31,035 bases of DNA from CAZBWE01 sp964495465 (GTDB taxonomy: Bacteria; Planctomycetota; Phycisphaerae; Sedimentisphaerales; Anaerobacaceae), in NCBI GenBank assembly GCA_964495465.1, contig CAZBWE010000019.1, positions 1 to 31,035 on the forward strand. The letters are read 5' to 3'. Of this stretch, positions 15,424-23,819 are shown one piece after another. Under the pieces are notes generated by a model, which saw nothing but the letters and a program-made list of their open reading frames with translations, did not search any database and was not told where the DNA came from. A program made the translations under genes and the position numbers. Positions within the stretch are counted from its first letter, which is position 1. The number at the start of each line of letters is the position of its first letter.

Positions 15424-17424
15424 ATGGCTGAAGATGTAAAAAAACGAATTGAGCAGCTGCGCGAGGAGATTCGCAGGAATGATTACCTTTATTATGTCCT
15501 CAATCAGCCCAAAATCACCGACCGGCAATACGACCGGCTCTTCGCCGAGCTTAAAGCATTAGAGCAGAAAAATCCTGAGCTTATCACGCCGGATTCCCCG
15601 ACTCAGCGAGTTTCCGGCCGGCCGCTTGAGGGTTTCACGACCGTCAGACACGCTGTGCCTATGCTCAGTATGGATAACACCTACAACGCTGATGAATTGC
15701 GGGCATTCGATGAAAGGGTTGCAAAGGGACTTGGCCGCAGAGATTTCGATTATGTCGTCGAATTGAAAATTGACGGTGTTGCGATAGGGCTCCGATATGA
15801 AAGAGGCGTTCTTGTCACTGCTGCTACACGTGGCGACGGCGAAGTGGGTGACGATGTTACCGCGAATGTCCGCACAATCAAGGCGGTGCCTCTTGTGCTT
15901 CTTGATAGTAATAATATCCCCGATGTGCTTGAAGTTCGCGGCGAAGTTTATATGCCGAGCAAGTCATTTGCCGAGCTGAACAAGCCCCGCAAAGATGCGG
16001 GTGAGCCGGAGTTTGCCAATCCGAGAAATGCCACTGCCGGCTCGCTGAAGCTGCTCGATGCAAGAATTACCGCTACGAGAAACCTTTCTTTTTTCGGCTA
16101 CGCTACCGGCGAAATGTCACGGCCTTTAGCCGAGAATCACTTTCAGACACTGCAACAGTTTAAAAAACTCGGCTTGCCTGTTAATCCTCATATTGAAAGG
16201 GCAAAAGATATTGGCGAAGTGATAGACATCTGTCTTGGCTGGAGCGAGAAACGTTCGAAGCTGGATTATCAGATTGATGGAATGGTGATAAAGGTTAATC
16301 GCTACGACCAGCGCGATATTCTCGGCGCGACGGGCAGGGCCCCTCGATGGTGTATCTCATACAAGTTTCCGGCTGAGCAGGCGGAAACAATCGTCGAATC
16401 AATCGATGTCCAGGTTGGCAAGAGCGGCATTTTGACGCCGGTTGCCAATCTGACGCCGGTGCAATTGTCAGGGACAACCGTCAGTCGTGCAACGCTGCAC
16501 AACTTCGACGAACTGCAGCGCCTTGATGTCCGACAGGGTGATACCGTCGTAGTTGAAAAAGCCGGTGAGATAATACCGCAGGTAATAGAAGTGAAGAAGC
16601 AGTTAAGACCTGCTGGCGCCGTTGCCTTCAAAATTCCCAGGCAATGTCCGATTTGTGGCTCTGCCGTAGCCAAGGACGAGGATGGCGTTTATATCAGATG
16701 TCAGAATCAGGGCTGTTCGGGTCAGTTAAAAGAGCGACTGAAATACTTTGCCGGACGCGGACAGATGGACATAGAGCATTTGGGAGACGCTTTAATTGAG
16801 CAGTTAATCGAAGCCGGCCTTGTAAAGAATTTTGCGGATATTTACAAGCTGCAAAAATCCGACTTGGTTGAGTTGGAGCGAATGGCTGAAAAAAGTGCTT
16901 CCAACGTGCTCGAAGCGATAGCGGCGAGTAAGACCCGGCCGTTATGGCGTCTTATTGCCGCCTTGGGTATCCGCCACATTGGAGGTCAGTCGGCACAAAT
17001 TCTTACCGAACACTTCGGCTCGCTCGATGCACTTATGTCCGCCGATAGGCAGACAATCGAAGCGATAGGCCAAATCGGGCCGAAAATGGCAGAGAGTGTC
17101 TATGAATACTTCCGAAATTCGCGAAATAAAGAAATTATCAGGGAATTACTCAAGGCCGGCGTAAAGTTAGTTCAGTCAAAAGTAAAGCGAACAGGTCAGC
17201 TTGCCGGAAAAACCATTGTTGTTACAGGCACTCTAAAAAACTTCACCCGTCAGCAAATCGAGCAGGCAATAAGGCAGGCAGGCGGAAAGCCGTCTTCCAG
17301 CGTAAGTAAAAAGACGGATTTTGTATTAGTCGGCAGAGAGCCGGGGAGTAAAATTGATAAGGCGCAAAAACTCGGTGTTAAGATAATAAATGAAAGACAG
17401 TTTCTGGAATTATTAAATGATTAG
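15424..17424 (+). CDS. ligA: NAD-dependent DNA ligase LigA
   Basis: A full-length 666-residue bacterial DNA ligase that seals nicks using NAD. The order of domains is complete. The Ia domain has YYVLNQPKITDRQYDRLF. The adenylation domain has the active-site Lys115 in VELKIDG, the same number as in E. coli. The OB fold follows. A four-cysteine zinc finger comprises CPICG and CQNQGC. Helix-hairpin-helix repeats (ALGIRHIGGQSA, AIGQIGPKMAES) come next, and a C-terminal BRCT domain (GKTIVVTGTLKNFTRQQIE) ends the protein. No clear ribosome-binding site precedes the ATG, so translation may depend on the upstream gene 43 bases away. It is a single-copy housekeeping gene and a good phylogenetic marker for the contig. 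Confidence 0.97.
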   Translation: MAEDVKKRIEQLREEIRRNDYLYYVLNQPKITDRQYDRLFAELKALEQKNPELITPDSPTQRVSGRPLEGFTTVRHAVPMLSMDNTYNADELRAFDERVAKGLGRRDFDYVVELKIDGVAIGLRYERGVLVTAATRGDGEVGDDVTANVRTIKAVPLVLLDSNNIPDVLEVRGEVYMPSKSFAELNKPRKDAGEPEFANPRNATAGSLKLLDARITATRNLSFFGYATGEMSRPLAENHFQTLQQFKKLGLPVNPHIERAKDIGEVIDICLGWSEKRSKLDYQIDGMVIKVNRYDQRDILGATGRAPRWCISYKFPAEQAETIVESIDVQVGKSGILTPVANLTPVQLSGTTVSRATLHNFDELQRLDVRQGDTVVVEKAGEIIPQVIEVKKQLRPAGAVAFKIPRQCPICGSAVAKDEDGVYIRCQNQGCSGQLKERLKYFAGRGQMDIEHLGDALIEQLIEAGLVKNFADIYKLQKSDLVELERMAEKSASNVLEAIAASKTRPLWRLIAALGIRHIGGQSAQILTEHFGSLDALMSADRQTIEAIGQIGPKMAESVYEYFRNSRNKEIIRELLKAGVKLVQSKVKRTGQLAGKTIVVTGTLKNFTRQQIEQAIRQAGGKPSSSVSKKTDFVLVGREPGSKIDKAQKLGVKIINERQFLELLND

Positions 17425-17440
17425 GCATTAGGGTAAAAAA

Positions 17441-18577
17441 GTGAGCGAACAAGACGTGAAGTATATGAACGCAGCGTTGCGGCTGGCAAGGCGTGGTATC
17501 GGCAGTGTCGAGCCAAACCCGGCTGTCGGCTGTATAATCATAAAAGCCAATCAGATTATCGGTAAGGGCTGGCATAAAAAATTCGGTGAGATTCACGCAG
17601 AGATAAACGCTATCGAAGATTGCAAAACTCTCGGTGCCACTCCGCAGGGGGCCACGATGTATGTTACCCTTGAGCCGTGCTGTCACCAGGGCAAGACCGG
17701 CCCCTGCACGAAGGCGATTATTGATGCCGGGCTGGCAAAAGTTGTTGTTGCTGCTATTGACCCATCGAAGCACAATAATGGTAAAGGCATTGAGCAATTA
17801 CGTAATGCTGGTATTGAGGTAACGACGGGCATCTGTGAAACTGAAGCGAAACTGCTAAATGCTCCTTTTATCAAATTTGCCTCTACCGGCAGGTGCTGGG
17901 TGATATTGAAATGGGCGCAAAGCATCGACGGCAAGCTTGCTTATGCCGGCAGTGGCACGGGTTTGGAGGCTGTGCCTCGTTGGATTTCAAATGAATTGAG
18001 CAGGAAAAATGCGCAAAACTTGCGTCGGCGGGCAGGTGCCATATTGGTAGGCATTAATACCGTCCTTGCCGATGACCCTTTGTTGACGGTTCGGCCGAGC
18101 AGAGGCAAAAAACCTCTCAGAATCGTGCTGGACAGCTCTCTGAGAATACCACTGAATTGTAAATTGCTCAGGACTGCTAAAAAAAGCCCCGTGCTGATTC
18201 TTTCAGGCCAACAAGCAGTTCAGGCAAATCCCCAGATTGTAGAAAGAATCGTGAAAAAAGGAGCAGAAGTCTTGGCCTGCCCTGATACGCAGGGCCAATC
18301 TAATCTGTATTTTTTGGTTGATGAGCTGGGCAAACGCGGCATCACTCAACTGCTTGTCGAAGGCGGCCCGACGGTGCTCGCATCTTTTTTGAAAGAGCGG
18401 CTCGCAGATGAAATCAATGTTTATATCTCTCCGAAAATACTCGGAGTCCGGGGCAGTGCCAGCATAGCCGAATCATTGGCTCAATTAACCGATATAGTCA
18501 ACTTTCGTTGCATCGATACGAAGCGTTTTGGTGATGATATTTGCCTGACCGGTTTTTCTGACCCGCTTCGACCGTGA
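17441..18577 (+). CDS. ribD: Bifunctional riboflavin biosynthesis deaminase/reductase RibD
   Basis: 378 residues, the usual length for the bifunctional enzyme. The N-terminal cytidine-deaminase-like domain has HAE (His52, Glu54) and the zinc ligands Cys80 and Cys89 in EPCCHQGKTGPC. It deaminates the pyrimidine made by GTP cyclohydrolase II. The C-terminal reductase domain (from about 147, WVILKWAQSIDGKLA; LLVEGGPTVLASF near the end) reduces the ribosyl side chain with NADPH, giving the 5-amino-6-ribitylaminouracil phosphate precursor. It starts with GTG, and AGGG lies 7 bases upstream. It is 16 bases downstream of ligA, so the two are probably cotranscribed. The next gene encodes a CofE-like ligase, whose cofactor family also draws on the ribitylaminouracil intermediate. 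Confidence 0.95.
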   Translation: MSEQDVKYMNAALRLARRGIGSVEPNPAVGCIIIKANQIIGKGWHKKFGEIHAEINAIEDCKTLGATPQGATMYVTLEPCCHQGKTGPCTKAIIDAGLAKVVVAAIDPSKHNNGKGIEQLRNAGIEVTTGICETEAKLLNAPFIKFASTGRCWVILKWAQSIDGKLAYAGSGTGLEAVPRWISNELSRKNAQNLRRRAGAILVGINTVLADDPLLTVRPSRGKKPLRIVLDSSLRIPLNCKLLRTAKKSPVLILSGQQAVQANPQIVERIVKKGAEVLACPDTQGQSNLYFLVDELGKRGITQLLVEGGPTVLASFLKERLADEINVYISPKILGVRGSASIAESLAQLTDIVNFRCIDTKRFGDDICLTGFSDPLRP

Positions 18578-18698
18578 AGCGAGGCGAGAAGAACGCTTCG
18601 CGAGCTTTCAATTATCGCTCGTGCTTCGTAGCCCCCGCAGCTTCTTGCCCGCTTCGCCGCGAGGCGGGCGAAGCAAGAGCGGGGGCAGAGTAGCGAAG
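18564..18698. repeat. GC-rich imperfect palindromes between ribD and the cofE-like gene
   Basis: A small stem (CGCTTC at 18564-18569 with GAAGCG at 18576-18581) spans the ribD stop. The same GAAGCG can instead pair with CGCTTC at 18594-18599. A longer imperfect hairpin follows. It pairs CTTCG (18624-18628) with CGAAG (18694-18698), GCCCCCGC (18631-18638) with GCGGGGGC (18679-18686), and GCTTCGCC (18651-18658) with GGCGAAGC (18667-18674). Its last stem bases overlap the cofE ribosome-binding site. Confidence 0.75.
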
Positions 18699-18700
18699 GA
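18696..18700 (+). promoter_or_regulatory. Ribosome-binding site fixing the cofE-like start
   Basis: AAGGA lies 7 bases before the ATG at 18708. It rules out the in-frame start at 18621, whose extra residues would be translated from the palindromic repeat. Confidence 0.7.
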
Positions 18701-18707
18701 AAAGACA

Positions 18708-19628
18708 ATGACAAAGATAGAGGTTCTGGGCCTGCGGACGATACCGGAGATTAAGCCGGGAGACAACCTTGCTGAAATTATTGTCAAATCTGCCGATAGC
18801 GAAATCAATGGCCTGGAAAATAAGGATATTATTGTCCTGACCAGCAAGATTGTATCAAAGGCCCTCGGCCGAATAAGGAAACTCAGCGAAGTAAAACCCG
18901 GCAAAAGGGCCCTGGCAATATCGGCTCGAACCGGCAAAGATGCCCGTTGGCTGCAAATGATTTTCGACGAGGGACATAAGATTCTGGCTATTATTCCCTT
19001 CAAAGGTGACCTTGTGCGACACATTATAAATGCATCACCGGATATTGAAGCCGGCAAAGAGCTTGTCGAGCACGAGCGGGCCATCTGCGTAACAAGAGAC
19101 ACCAACGGCCTGATACACACCTGTGATGCAGGTATTGACGGCTCAAACCATCCGCCCGACACAGTTAGTTTATTGCCGGAGGACCCGGACGCCGAGGCAA
19201 AAAAGATAAGGGAGCAAATACAGCAGCTTTCCGGTAAACAGGTGGCCGTCATCCTGGCTGATACGGAAATGATACCGTTCGGCACAATGGATTTTGCGGT
19301 GGGTTCGTCCGGCATTGGGCCAATCTCGAAAAAATTCGGCCAGAAAGATTTGTATGGCAAATGCAAGTTCGGCGGCATTGATTTGGTTGCTTATGAGCTG
19401 ACATCTGCTTCAGCGCTTCTTTTCGGCCAGGCAGGGGACGGAATTCCTGTTGTGATTATAAGAGGATATCAGTACACTATTAACGAAACAGAGAACATCT
19501 CGAATACTACATTGCCCCGGGCAGGTGGAGGTATGGCCAGGGCCGTCAAAGAAACTTTGCGGGCTACAGCTTATGCCCGCGGCTTAAAGAACCGCCTGCT
19601 CCTGAAAATAGCTTCCTGGTTCGTTTAA
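18708..19628 (+). CDS. Coenzyme F420-0:gamma-glutamyl ligase (CofE)-like protein
   Basis: 306 residues belonging to the CofE/FbiB N-terminal family (PF01996). CofE adds glutamates to F420-0 using GTP. Family landmarks are present: NKDIIVLTSKIVSKALGRIR (about 39-58), ICVTRDTNGLIHTCDAGID (about 128-146), ADTEMIPFGTMDFAVGSSGI (about 184-203) and GQAGDGIPVVIIRGY (about 239-253). The usual DTxGRPFR signature is altered to DTEMIPFG, so the substrate may differ from F420. There is no signal peptide. It lies directly downstream of ribD, from which a GC-rich palindrome separates it. No other F420 genes are in the window. Family assignment is good; the F420 function is unproven. Confidence 0.75.
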   Translation: MTKIEVLGLRTIPEIKPGDNLAEIIVKSADSEINGLENKDIIVLTSKIVSKALGRIRKLSEVKPGKRALAISARTGKDARWLQMIFDEGHKILAIIPFKGDLVRHIINASPDIEAGKELVEHERAICVTRDTNGLIHTCDAGIDGSNHPPDTVSLLPEDPDAEAKKIREQIQQLSGKQVAVILADTEMIPFGTMDFAVGSSGIGPISKKFGQKDLYGKCKFGGIDLVAYELTSASALLFGQAGDGIPVVIIRGYQYTINETENISNTTLPRAGGGMARAVKETLRATAYARGLKNRLLLKIASWFV

Positions 19629-20060
19629 TTATCCGGGGCGTTTCAAGCCAGTTAAGGTGTCTTCCTTTTCCATTTTTGTTGATGAGCCCTCTTTGCTGCA
19701 ATTTTTTGTAATTTTTGTTATAAGTAACACTCTTATAAAGGAATAGCAGTTGGTGTCTGTTCCGAAAAAAGAACCGAAAAAGGCGTGAATCCGCATTAAT
19801 TCATATCTGAAATTCAGGCCCGGTCGATTTGGATTGTTAAATATCAGCAATACTCCTTACAGACCTCTCATTTTTTGCTTAACCTGGGTTAAACTTGCTC
19901 CGATATAACATCTGAAATGGGCGAAGATTGTCCGAGCTTTGAAAAAGATACTAAAAATGAAGATTAAAAATCTATCGGACGATATTTTTTCGTTATTTTA
20001 GCTTAAAGAACCGCAGTTAGCGTCCGAAAACTCTAAATCCGGTTGGAAAGGCTGAGTACA
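19629..20060. other. Intergenic region upstream of the DUF11 lipoprotein gene
   Basis: This 432-base AT-rich spacer has no credible gene. It contains a perfect 6-bp palindrome with a 2-base centre (TTAACC-TG-GGTTAA, 19879-19892) that could be an operator half-site pair. Several A/T-rich promoter-like pieces are present (TATAAC at 19904, TATAAG at 19719), but none has a well-spaced -35 box. No terminator hairpin was seen after the cofE-like gene. Confidence 0.5.
20045..20051 (+). promoter_or_regulatory. Ribosome-binding site fixing the DUF11 lipoprotein start
   Basis: GGAAAGG is 9 bases before the ATG at 20061. That start places a proper lipoprotein signal peptide at the N-terminus. The upstream TTG at 20043 is rejected. 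Confidence 0.65.
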
Positions 20061-21728
20061 ATGAAAAGATTTTTAAATATCTCACTTGTTTTTCCGGTTT
20101 TTATCCTGTTATTTGCCGTTCTTGGTTGTGAGAAAGAGCGCACTTATCGTGATACTTCTCTGGCTAAGCCGGAGTTCTCCGAAGGGTATTTTATGCCTCA
20201 GGTTCACAGGCCCGTTATTGCAGTGCCGGCCAATGCGGTACCTGTTGTTGCAGAGAAACCTGCTTTTATGGCGGAGTATCCTGCTGCAAAGATACCTTCT
20301 GCGGGCAAACCAACGCAGCCGGCTCCCAGGGAGCCTGGCCAGATTGAAATATCGAGGATTTATCCGACAACGGAATTTGCAATTCTTCAGATGAACAAGA
20401 TTGTGCCGGAGGAAGTTGAGCTGAACAAACCGTTTGATTATTCTATCAGGGTAAAAAATCTCACGGACACGACTTTGACTAATATTATGGTAAATGAGGA
20501 GCTTCCGCCTAACTTCAAGCATGTAAGCTCTGAGCCGCCGGCAAAGGAAAATGCTGCAAATCTTGTATGGAAAATAGAATCTCTGGCGCCCAGAGAAAGC
20601 AGGCAAATTACAGTTACCGGCAAGGCAACCGATGCCGATTCTCTGAGAATGTCCACAACTGTTGTCACAAACTTTGTTCCAGCCGCCGCCGACATAAAGG
20701 TAGTCCAGCCAAAGCTGGAGTTGGCGGTAACTGTCCCGGAGGGAGCTATACTGTGCGATACGATACCGGTTCAATTCACGGTGACCAACTCGGGAACCGG
20801 TTCCGCAAGGGACGTCAAAATAGTCCACACTCTTCCCACGGGCCTGCATTTTATCGACGGCAGAAGCGAGATCGAGCTTGATGCAGGAACCCTGACGGCC
20901 GGGCAGACGCGAAAATTCGCAGCGAAGTTTCAGGCCGTAAAGAACGGAAAATATGTCAGTAAGACCGTCGCAACAGCGACAGGTCTGAAAGCCGAATCGA
21001 AGGAAAATATGTTGGTGGTTGGCCAGCCGGTGCTCGTTATTAACAAGACCGGCACCGAACGCCAGTATGCAGGCAAGCCCGTGACATATACGATAACGGT
21101 GGCCAACAAGGGAGACGCACCTGCGAAAGATGCCGTTGTTGAGGATACCATTCCTCCGGGAGTCGCCTCTATAAAGGCAACTGCCGGTGCACTGCTGACG
21201 CCGTCAAGAACGGTAGTGTGGAAATTGGGGGTGCTTGCTCCTGACGAGACAAAAAATCTGCGTGTGTCCTACGTTCCGAATCAGGTAGGCACAATTATGG
21301 ATAAGACGACTGCGACTGCATACTGTGCAGAGGCTGTTACGGCTTCGGCGGAGACTACGGTGGCTGGAATTGCTGGTGTTATGCTGGAGGTTATCGACAT
21401 CGAGGACCCTGTCGAAATCGGTACCAGCACGACATATACAATCACGGTGACAAATCAGGGGTCGGCGCCTGCCACGGGCATCGATGTCACCTGTTTCCTG
21501 GAGGAAAGTGTTCGGTACATTTCGTCAACCGGTGCTACGAGCGGTTTGCTTGAGGGGAATATGTTAAAGTTCGCGATTTTAGACAGTCTTGCTCCCAAGA
21601 CAAAGGCCGTCTGGCGGGTGGTAGTTCAGGCGCTGGAGCCGACTGATTCGCTATTCAAGGTTATTATGAATACCGAGCAGCTCTCAAGGCCAGTCCAGGA
21701 AACCGAAGCAACTCATCTATACAAATAG
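20061..21728 (+). CDS. DUF11-repeat lipoprotein
   Basis: 555 residues from the ATG at 20061. A lipoprotein signal peptide has lipobox AVLGC, so Cys23 is the lipidation site. A proline-rich linker follows to about residue 110, then four DUF11-like (PF01345) immunoglobulin-type modules at about 117-200, 220-300, 320-420 and 443-535. Recurrent motifs are YTITVANKG or VTNSGTG, a DxIPPG or LPTG turn, and LAPxET. DUF11 repeats also make up the chlamydial cysteine-rich outer-membrane protein OmcB, and in planctomycetes they occur in envelope proteins. The likely role is structural in the outer envelope. A strong terminator follows within 20 bases, so the gene ends its transcript. Confidence 0.85.
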   Translation: MKRFLNISLVFPVFILLFAVLGCEKERTYRDTSLAKPEFSEGYFMPQVHRPVIAVPANAVPVVAEKPAFMAEYPAAKIPSAGKPTQPAPREPGQIEISRIYPTTEFAILQMNKIVPEEVELNKPFDYSIRVKNLTDTTLTNIMVNEELPPNFKHVSSEPPAKENAANLVWKIESLAPRESRQITVTGKATDADSLRMSTTVVTNFVPAAADIKVVQPKLELAVTVPEGAILCDTIPVQFTVTNSGTGSARDVKIVHTLPTGLHFIDGRSEIELDAGTLTAGQTRKFAAKFQAVKNGKYVSKTVATATGLKAESKENMLVVGQPVLVINKTGTERQYAGKPVTYTITVANKGDAPAKDAVVEDTIPPGVASIKATAGALLTPSRTVVWKLGVLAPDETKNLRVSYVPNQVGTIMDKTTATAYCAEAVTASAETTVAGIAGVMLEVIDIEDPVEIGTSTTYTITVTNQGSAPATGIDVTCFLEESVRYISSTGATSGLLEGNMLKFAILDSLAPKTKAVWRVVVQALEPTDSLFKVIMNTEQLSRPVQETEATHLYK

Positions 21729-21746
21729 TTGAAACGGGTGATATGG

Positions 21747-21782
21747 CGCCACGGCGTAAAACACGCCGTGGCGTTTTTTTTT
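21747..21782 (+). terminator. Rho-independent terminator of the DUF11 lipoprotein gene
   Basis: A perfect 11-bp stem (CGCCACGGCGT with ACGCCGTGGCG) with loop AAAAC is followed by nine T. Confidence 0.93.
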
Positions 21783-21925
21783 GTAAATCACTCATCAGGG
21801 ACTTCCGCAGAATGTCTAGATCTAATAGAGCTATCCGTTATCTTGTTCGACTCTGGCCCACAAAAAAATCCTGACTATGATTTGATTAATTCTCGGCACG
21901 GAGCAAAACTTGTAGTCACCGGAAA

Positions 21926-21952
21926 AACAAAAGCCCCGCATTAAGCGGGGCT
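21926..21952 (-). terminator. Rho-independent terminator of the htrA-like gene
   Basis: A perfect 8-bp stem (AGCCCCGC with GCGGGGCT, loop ATTAA) lies 34 bases after the minus-strand stop. On that strand it is followed by TTTGTTTTT. The plus strand also has a short T run, so it may be bidirectional. Confidence 0.85.
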
Positions 21953-21985
21953 GAAGTTTTTATGCAGGTAAGATTTTTCATTTGT

Positions 21986-23473
21986 TTATTTTAAATCACT
22001 GAACGTCAGCAGGACGAAAAACGTATAGCGCTCACGCCGCACCTTCAGCAGGACATTGCCCTTCTTTTTGGCATTTATTATTTCTTCATTGAATTCTTTT
22101 ACATTTCCGACTGCTTTGCCGTTGACCTCCTTAATCAAAACGCCCGGCGCAATACCCGCCCGTGCAGCGCCCGAGCCGGATTCAACCTCGCTTACAAGAA
22201 CACCGCTTTGGTCTTCAAGGCCGTAACGCTTAGCTAAATCCGTGGTTAAGTCCTGCACCGAGAACCCCAATTCCTCGAGAGTTTTCGGCTCGGCTTGACC
22301 GGTGATCTCGCTCAAAGGTGGTCGTTTGGCCAGTTCGGCGGTAAGGGTTTCTTTTTTACCGTCCCGGAACACTACTATTTTTACCTCCGTCCCCGGCTCT
22401 AACATTGCCACGCATTTTTGTAATTCCTTAGCCGAGTCTACCGGCTTTCCATTAAACTCGACAATAATGTCGGCGGAGCGCAGCCCTGCTTTTTCTGCCG
22501 CCGAACCTTCGAGGACGCTCGGAATCAGAACGCCTTTGGTGCCTTTTAAGCCAAAATATTCCGATAATTCCGGCGTAAGGTCCTGTATATCGACGCCTAA
22601 GAAGCCCCTGCTGATTTCCTCGCCTGCTTTGAGCTGTGAAAGAATGGCCTTGGCCATATTGATAGGAACCGCAAATCCGATACCTATATTGCCCGTCGAG
22701 CCGACAATAGCGGTATTAATCCCGACTACCTTGCTATCGAGATTCACCAGGGGCCCGCCGGAATTGCCGAAATTTATCGCTGCATCGGTTTGGATAAAGT
22801 CTTCGTATGTTGTTAGTCCGACATCACTGCGGCCTTTGGCGCTTACAATCCCGGCTGTAACCGTTCGGCTCAGGCCGAACGGATTGCCGATTGCAAGAAC
22901 CCATTCCCCGACCTCCAGCTTGTCAGAATCCGCCAGCTCCAGGTAAGACAAATCGTTTGCATCGATTTTTATCAGCGCGACGTCCGTTTCAGGGTCGGTG
23001 CCGATGATTTCAGCAGAAAATTTACGCTCGTCTGACAGCTCTACCTCGACCTTTTCTGCTTCTTCGACGAGGTGGTTGCTTGTGAGGATATAGCCGTCCG
23101 AAGAGATAACAAATCCCGACCCCTGGACAGGCCGGGTTTGTTTATACTTGCGCTGGGGTGTCGAACGTTCGCGGGGTGAGCGGTAGCGGTAGAAAAAACG
23201 CTCGAAGAAATCATCGCTGAACGGGTCAAGCTGCTCGTCAAAAGGCCATTCCCGTGAAATTGAGACCACCCTGTCGGCTTTCAGCCCCACCACTGCCGGA
23301 GATGCCTTTTCAGCAACGCTGGCAAAAGCTTTACCCGTCTGCTTCAGGGTTGCTATGCTGTTTTCATCCTGACCCAAAACCGTCAATGGCGACAGTAAGA
23401 CCAGTAAAAAAATGACAGTTGAAATGACTAAGTAATGTGAGGTTTTTCTGTTACGATTAAACAATATGTGCAT
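21986..23473 (-). CDS. htrA: HtrA/Deg-family periplasmic serine protease with two PDZ domains
   Basis: A 495-residue Do-type protease and chaperone for envelope quality control. A signal peptide/anchor (about residues 14-34) precedes a trypsin-like domain with an intact triad: His134 in SNHLV, Asp164 in DPETDVALI and Ser238 in NFGNSGGPL. The loop before the first strands is rich in Arg and aromatic residues (FFYRYRSPRERS). PDZ1 spans about 290-375 (RGFLGVDIQDL) and PDZ2 about 395-490. AGGAGA lies 7 bases before the ATG. It has a good upstream promoter and a downstream terminator, so it is monocistronic. It is divergent from the exporter operon. Assignment is firm; DegP, DegQ and DegS types cannot be told apart by name alone. 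Confidence 0.95.
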   Translation of the reverse strand: MHILFNRNRKTSHYLVISTVIFLLVLLSPLTVLGQDENSIATLKQTGKAFASVAEKASPAVVGLKADRVVSISREWPFDEQLDPFSDDFFERFFYRYRSPRERSTPQRKYKQTRPVQGSGFVISSDGYILTSNHLVEEAEKVEVELSDERKFSAEIIGTDPETDVALIKIDANDLSYLELADSDKLEVGEWVLAIGNPFGLSRTVTAGIVSAKGRSDVGLTTYEDFIQTDAAINFGNSGGPLVNLDSKVVGINTAIVGSTGNIGIGFAVPINMAKAILSQLKAGEEISRGFLGVDIQDLTPELSEYFGLKGTKGVLIPSVLEGSAAEKAGLRSADIIVEFNGKPVDSAKELQKCVAMLEPGTEVKIVVFRDGKKETLTAELAKRPPLSEITGQAEPKTLEELGFSVQDLTTDLAKRYGLEDQSGVLVSEVESGSGAARAGIAPGVLIKEVNGKAVGNVKEFNEEIINAKKKGNVLLKVRRERYTFFVLLTFSDLK

Positions 23474-23558
23474 TTTTTATTCTCCTAATTCACCAGATAA
23501 AAGGCCGATAATGAGCGTAAATACCACAACAATAAAATATCTTCGGCTGTTTTATACG

Positions 23559-23588
23559 ATTTTACTACCAATAAGTTCGCCCGGTCAA
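23559..23588 (-). promoter_or_regulatory. Sigma-70-like promoter for the htrA-like gene
   Basis: On the minus strand, TTGACC (23588-23583) and TAAAAT (23564-23559) are 18 bases apart. This leaves a leader of about 80 bases before the ATG. No sigma-E-like consensus was recognised. Confidence 0.55.
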
Positions 23589-23673
23589 TTCTTTTTTCTT
23601 ATAAATCCTGTTTGGAGCATTTTTGCTAAAACGCAGGCGGCATTCGAAGGTTGCCGGATTCCTGTAACTATTC

Positions 23674-23701
23674 TTGATTTTTTGAGAAAAATGTATATAA
23701 T
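23674..23701 (+). promoter_or_regulatory. Sigma-70-like promoter upstream of the exporter operon
   Basis: TTGATT (23674-23679) and a perfect TATAAT (23696-23701) are 16 bases apart. If it drives the exporter operon, the 5' leader is about 235 bases and includes the REP-like hairpin. It could instead start a small RNA. Confidence 0.55.
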
Positions 23702-23766
23702 TTGACTGCTTCCAAAGGACGGAAGGTATTAAAAGCTTGTAACAAAACTATCTGTAACCTTCTGTC

Positions 23767-23819
23767 ATTCCCGTGGAAGTCGCCGACGCTACAAAGCTAT
23801 GGCGACGGAGCGCGGGAAT
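23767..23819. repeat. REP-like nested palindrome
   Basis: Outer arms ATTCCCG (23767-23773) and CGGGAAT (23813-23819) enclose inner arms GTCGCC (23779-23784) and GGCGAC (23801-23806). The flanks TGTC and CCAG match the style of dispersed CATTCCCG-type intergenic repeats seen in many bacteria. Only one copy is in the window. Confidence 0.65.

Noticed and set aside
18621..18707. N-terminal extension of the cofE-like protein (LRSPRSFLPASPRGG)
   Set aside because: It is encoded by the GC palindrome. The family starts at MTKIEVLG, and a good ribosome-binding site precedes the ATG at 18708.
19581..20014. GCTTAAAGAACCGC present at the end of the cofE-like gene and again near 20001
   Set aside because: One 14-base match in 31 kb is expected by chance, and neither copy is palindromic or flanked by further similarity.
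21729..21944. Possible 71-residue gene after the DUF11 lipoprotein
   Set aside because: It runs through both terminator hairpins and has no recognisable start signal or protein-like composition.
22302..22946. 214-residue plus-strand open frame
   Set aside because: It lies antisense inside the htrA protease and PDZ domains and has no independent support.
23466..23705. Possible 79-residue plus-strand gene
   Set aside because: It overlaps the htrA start and both divergent promoters, and the translation has no recognisable features.
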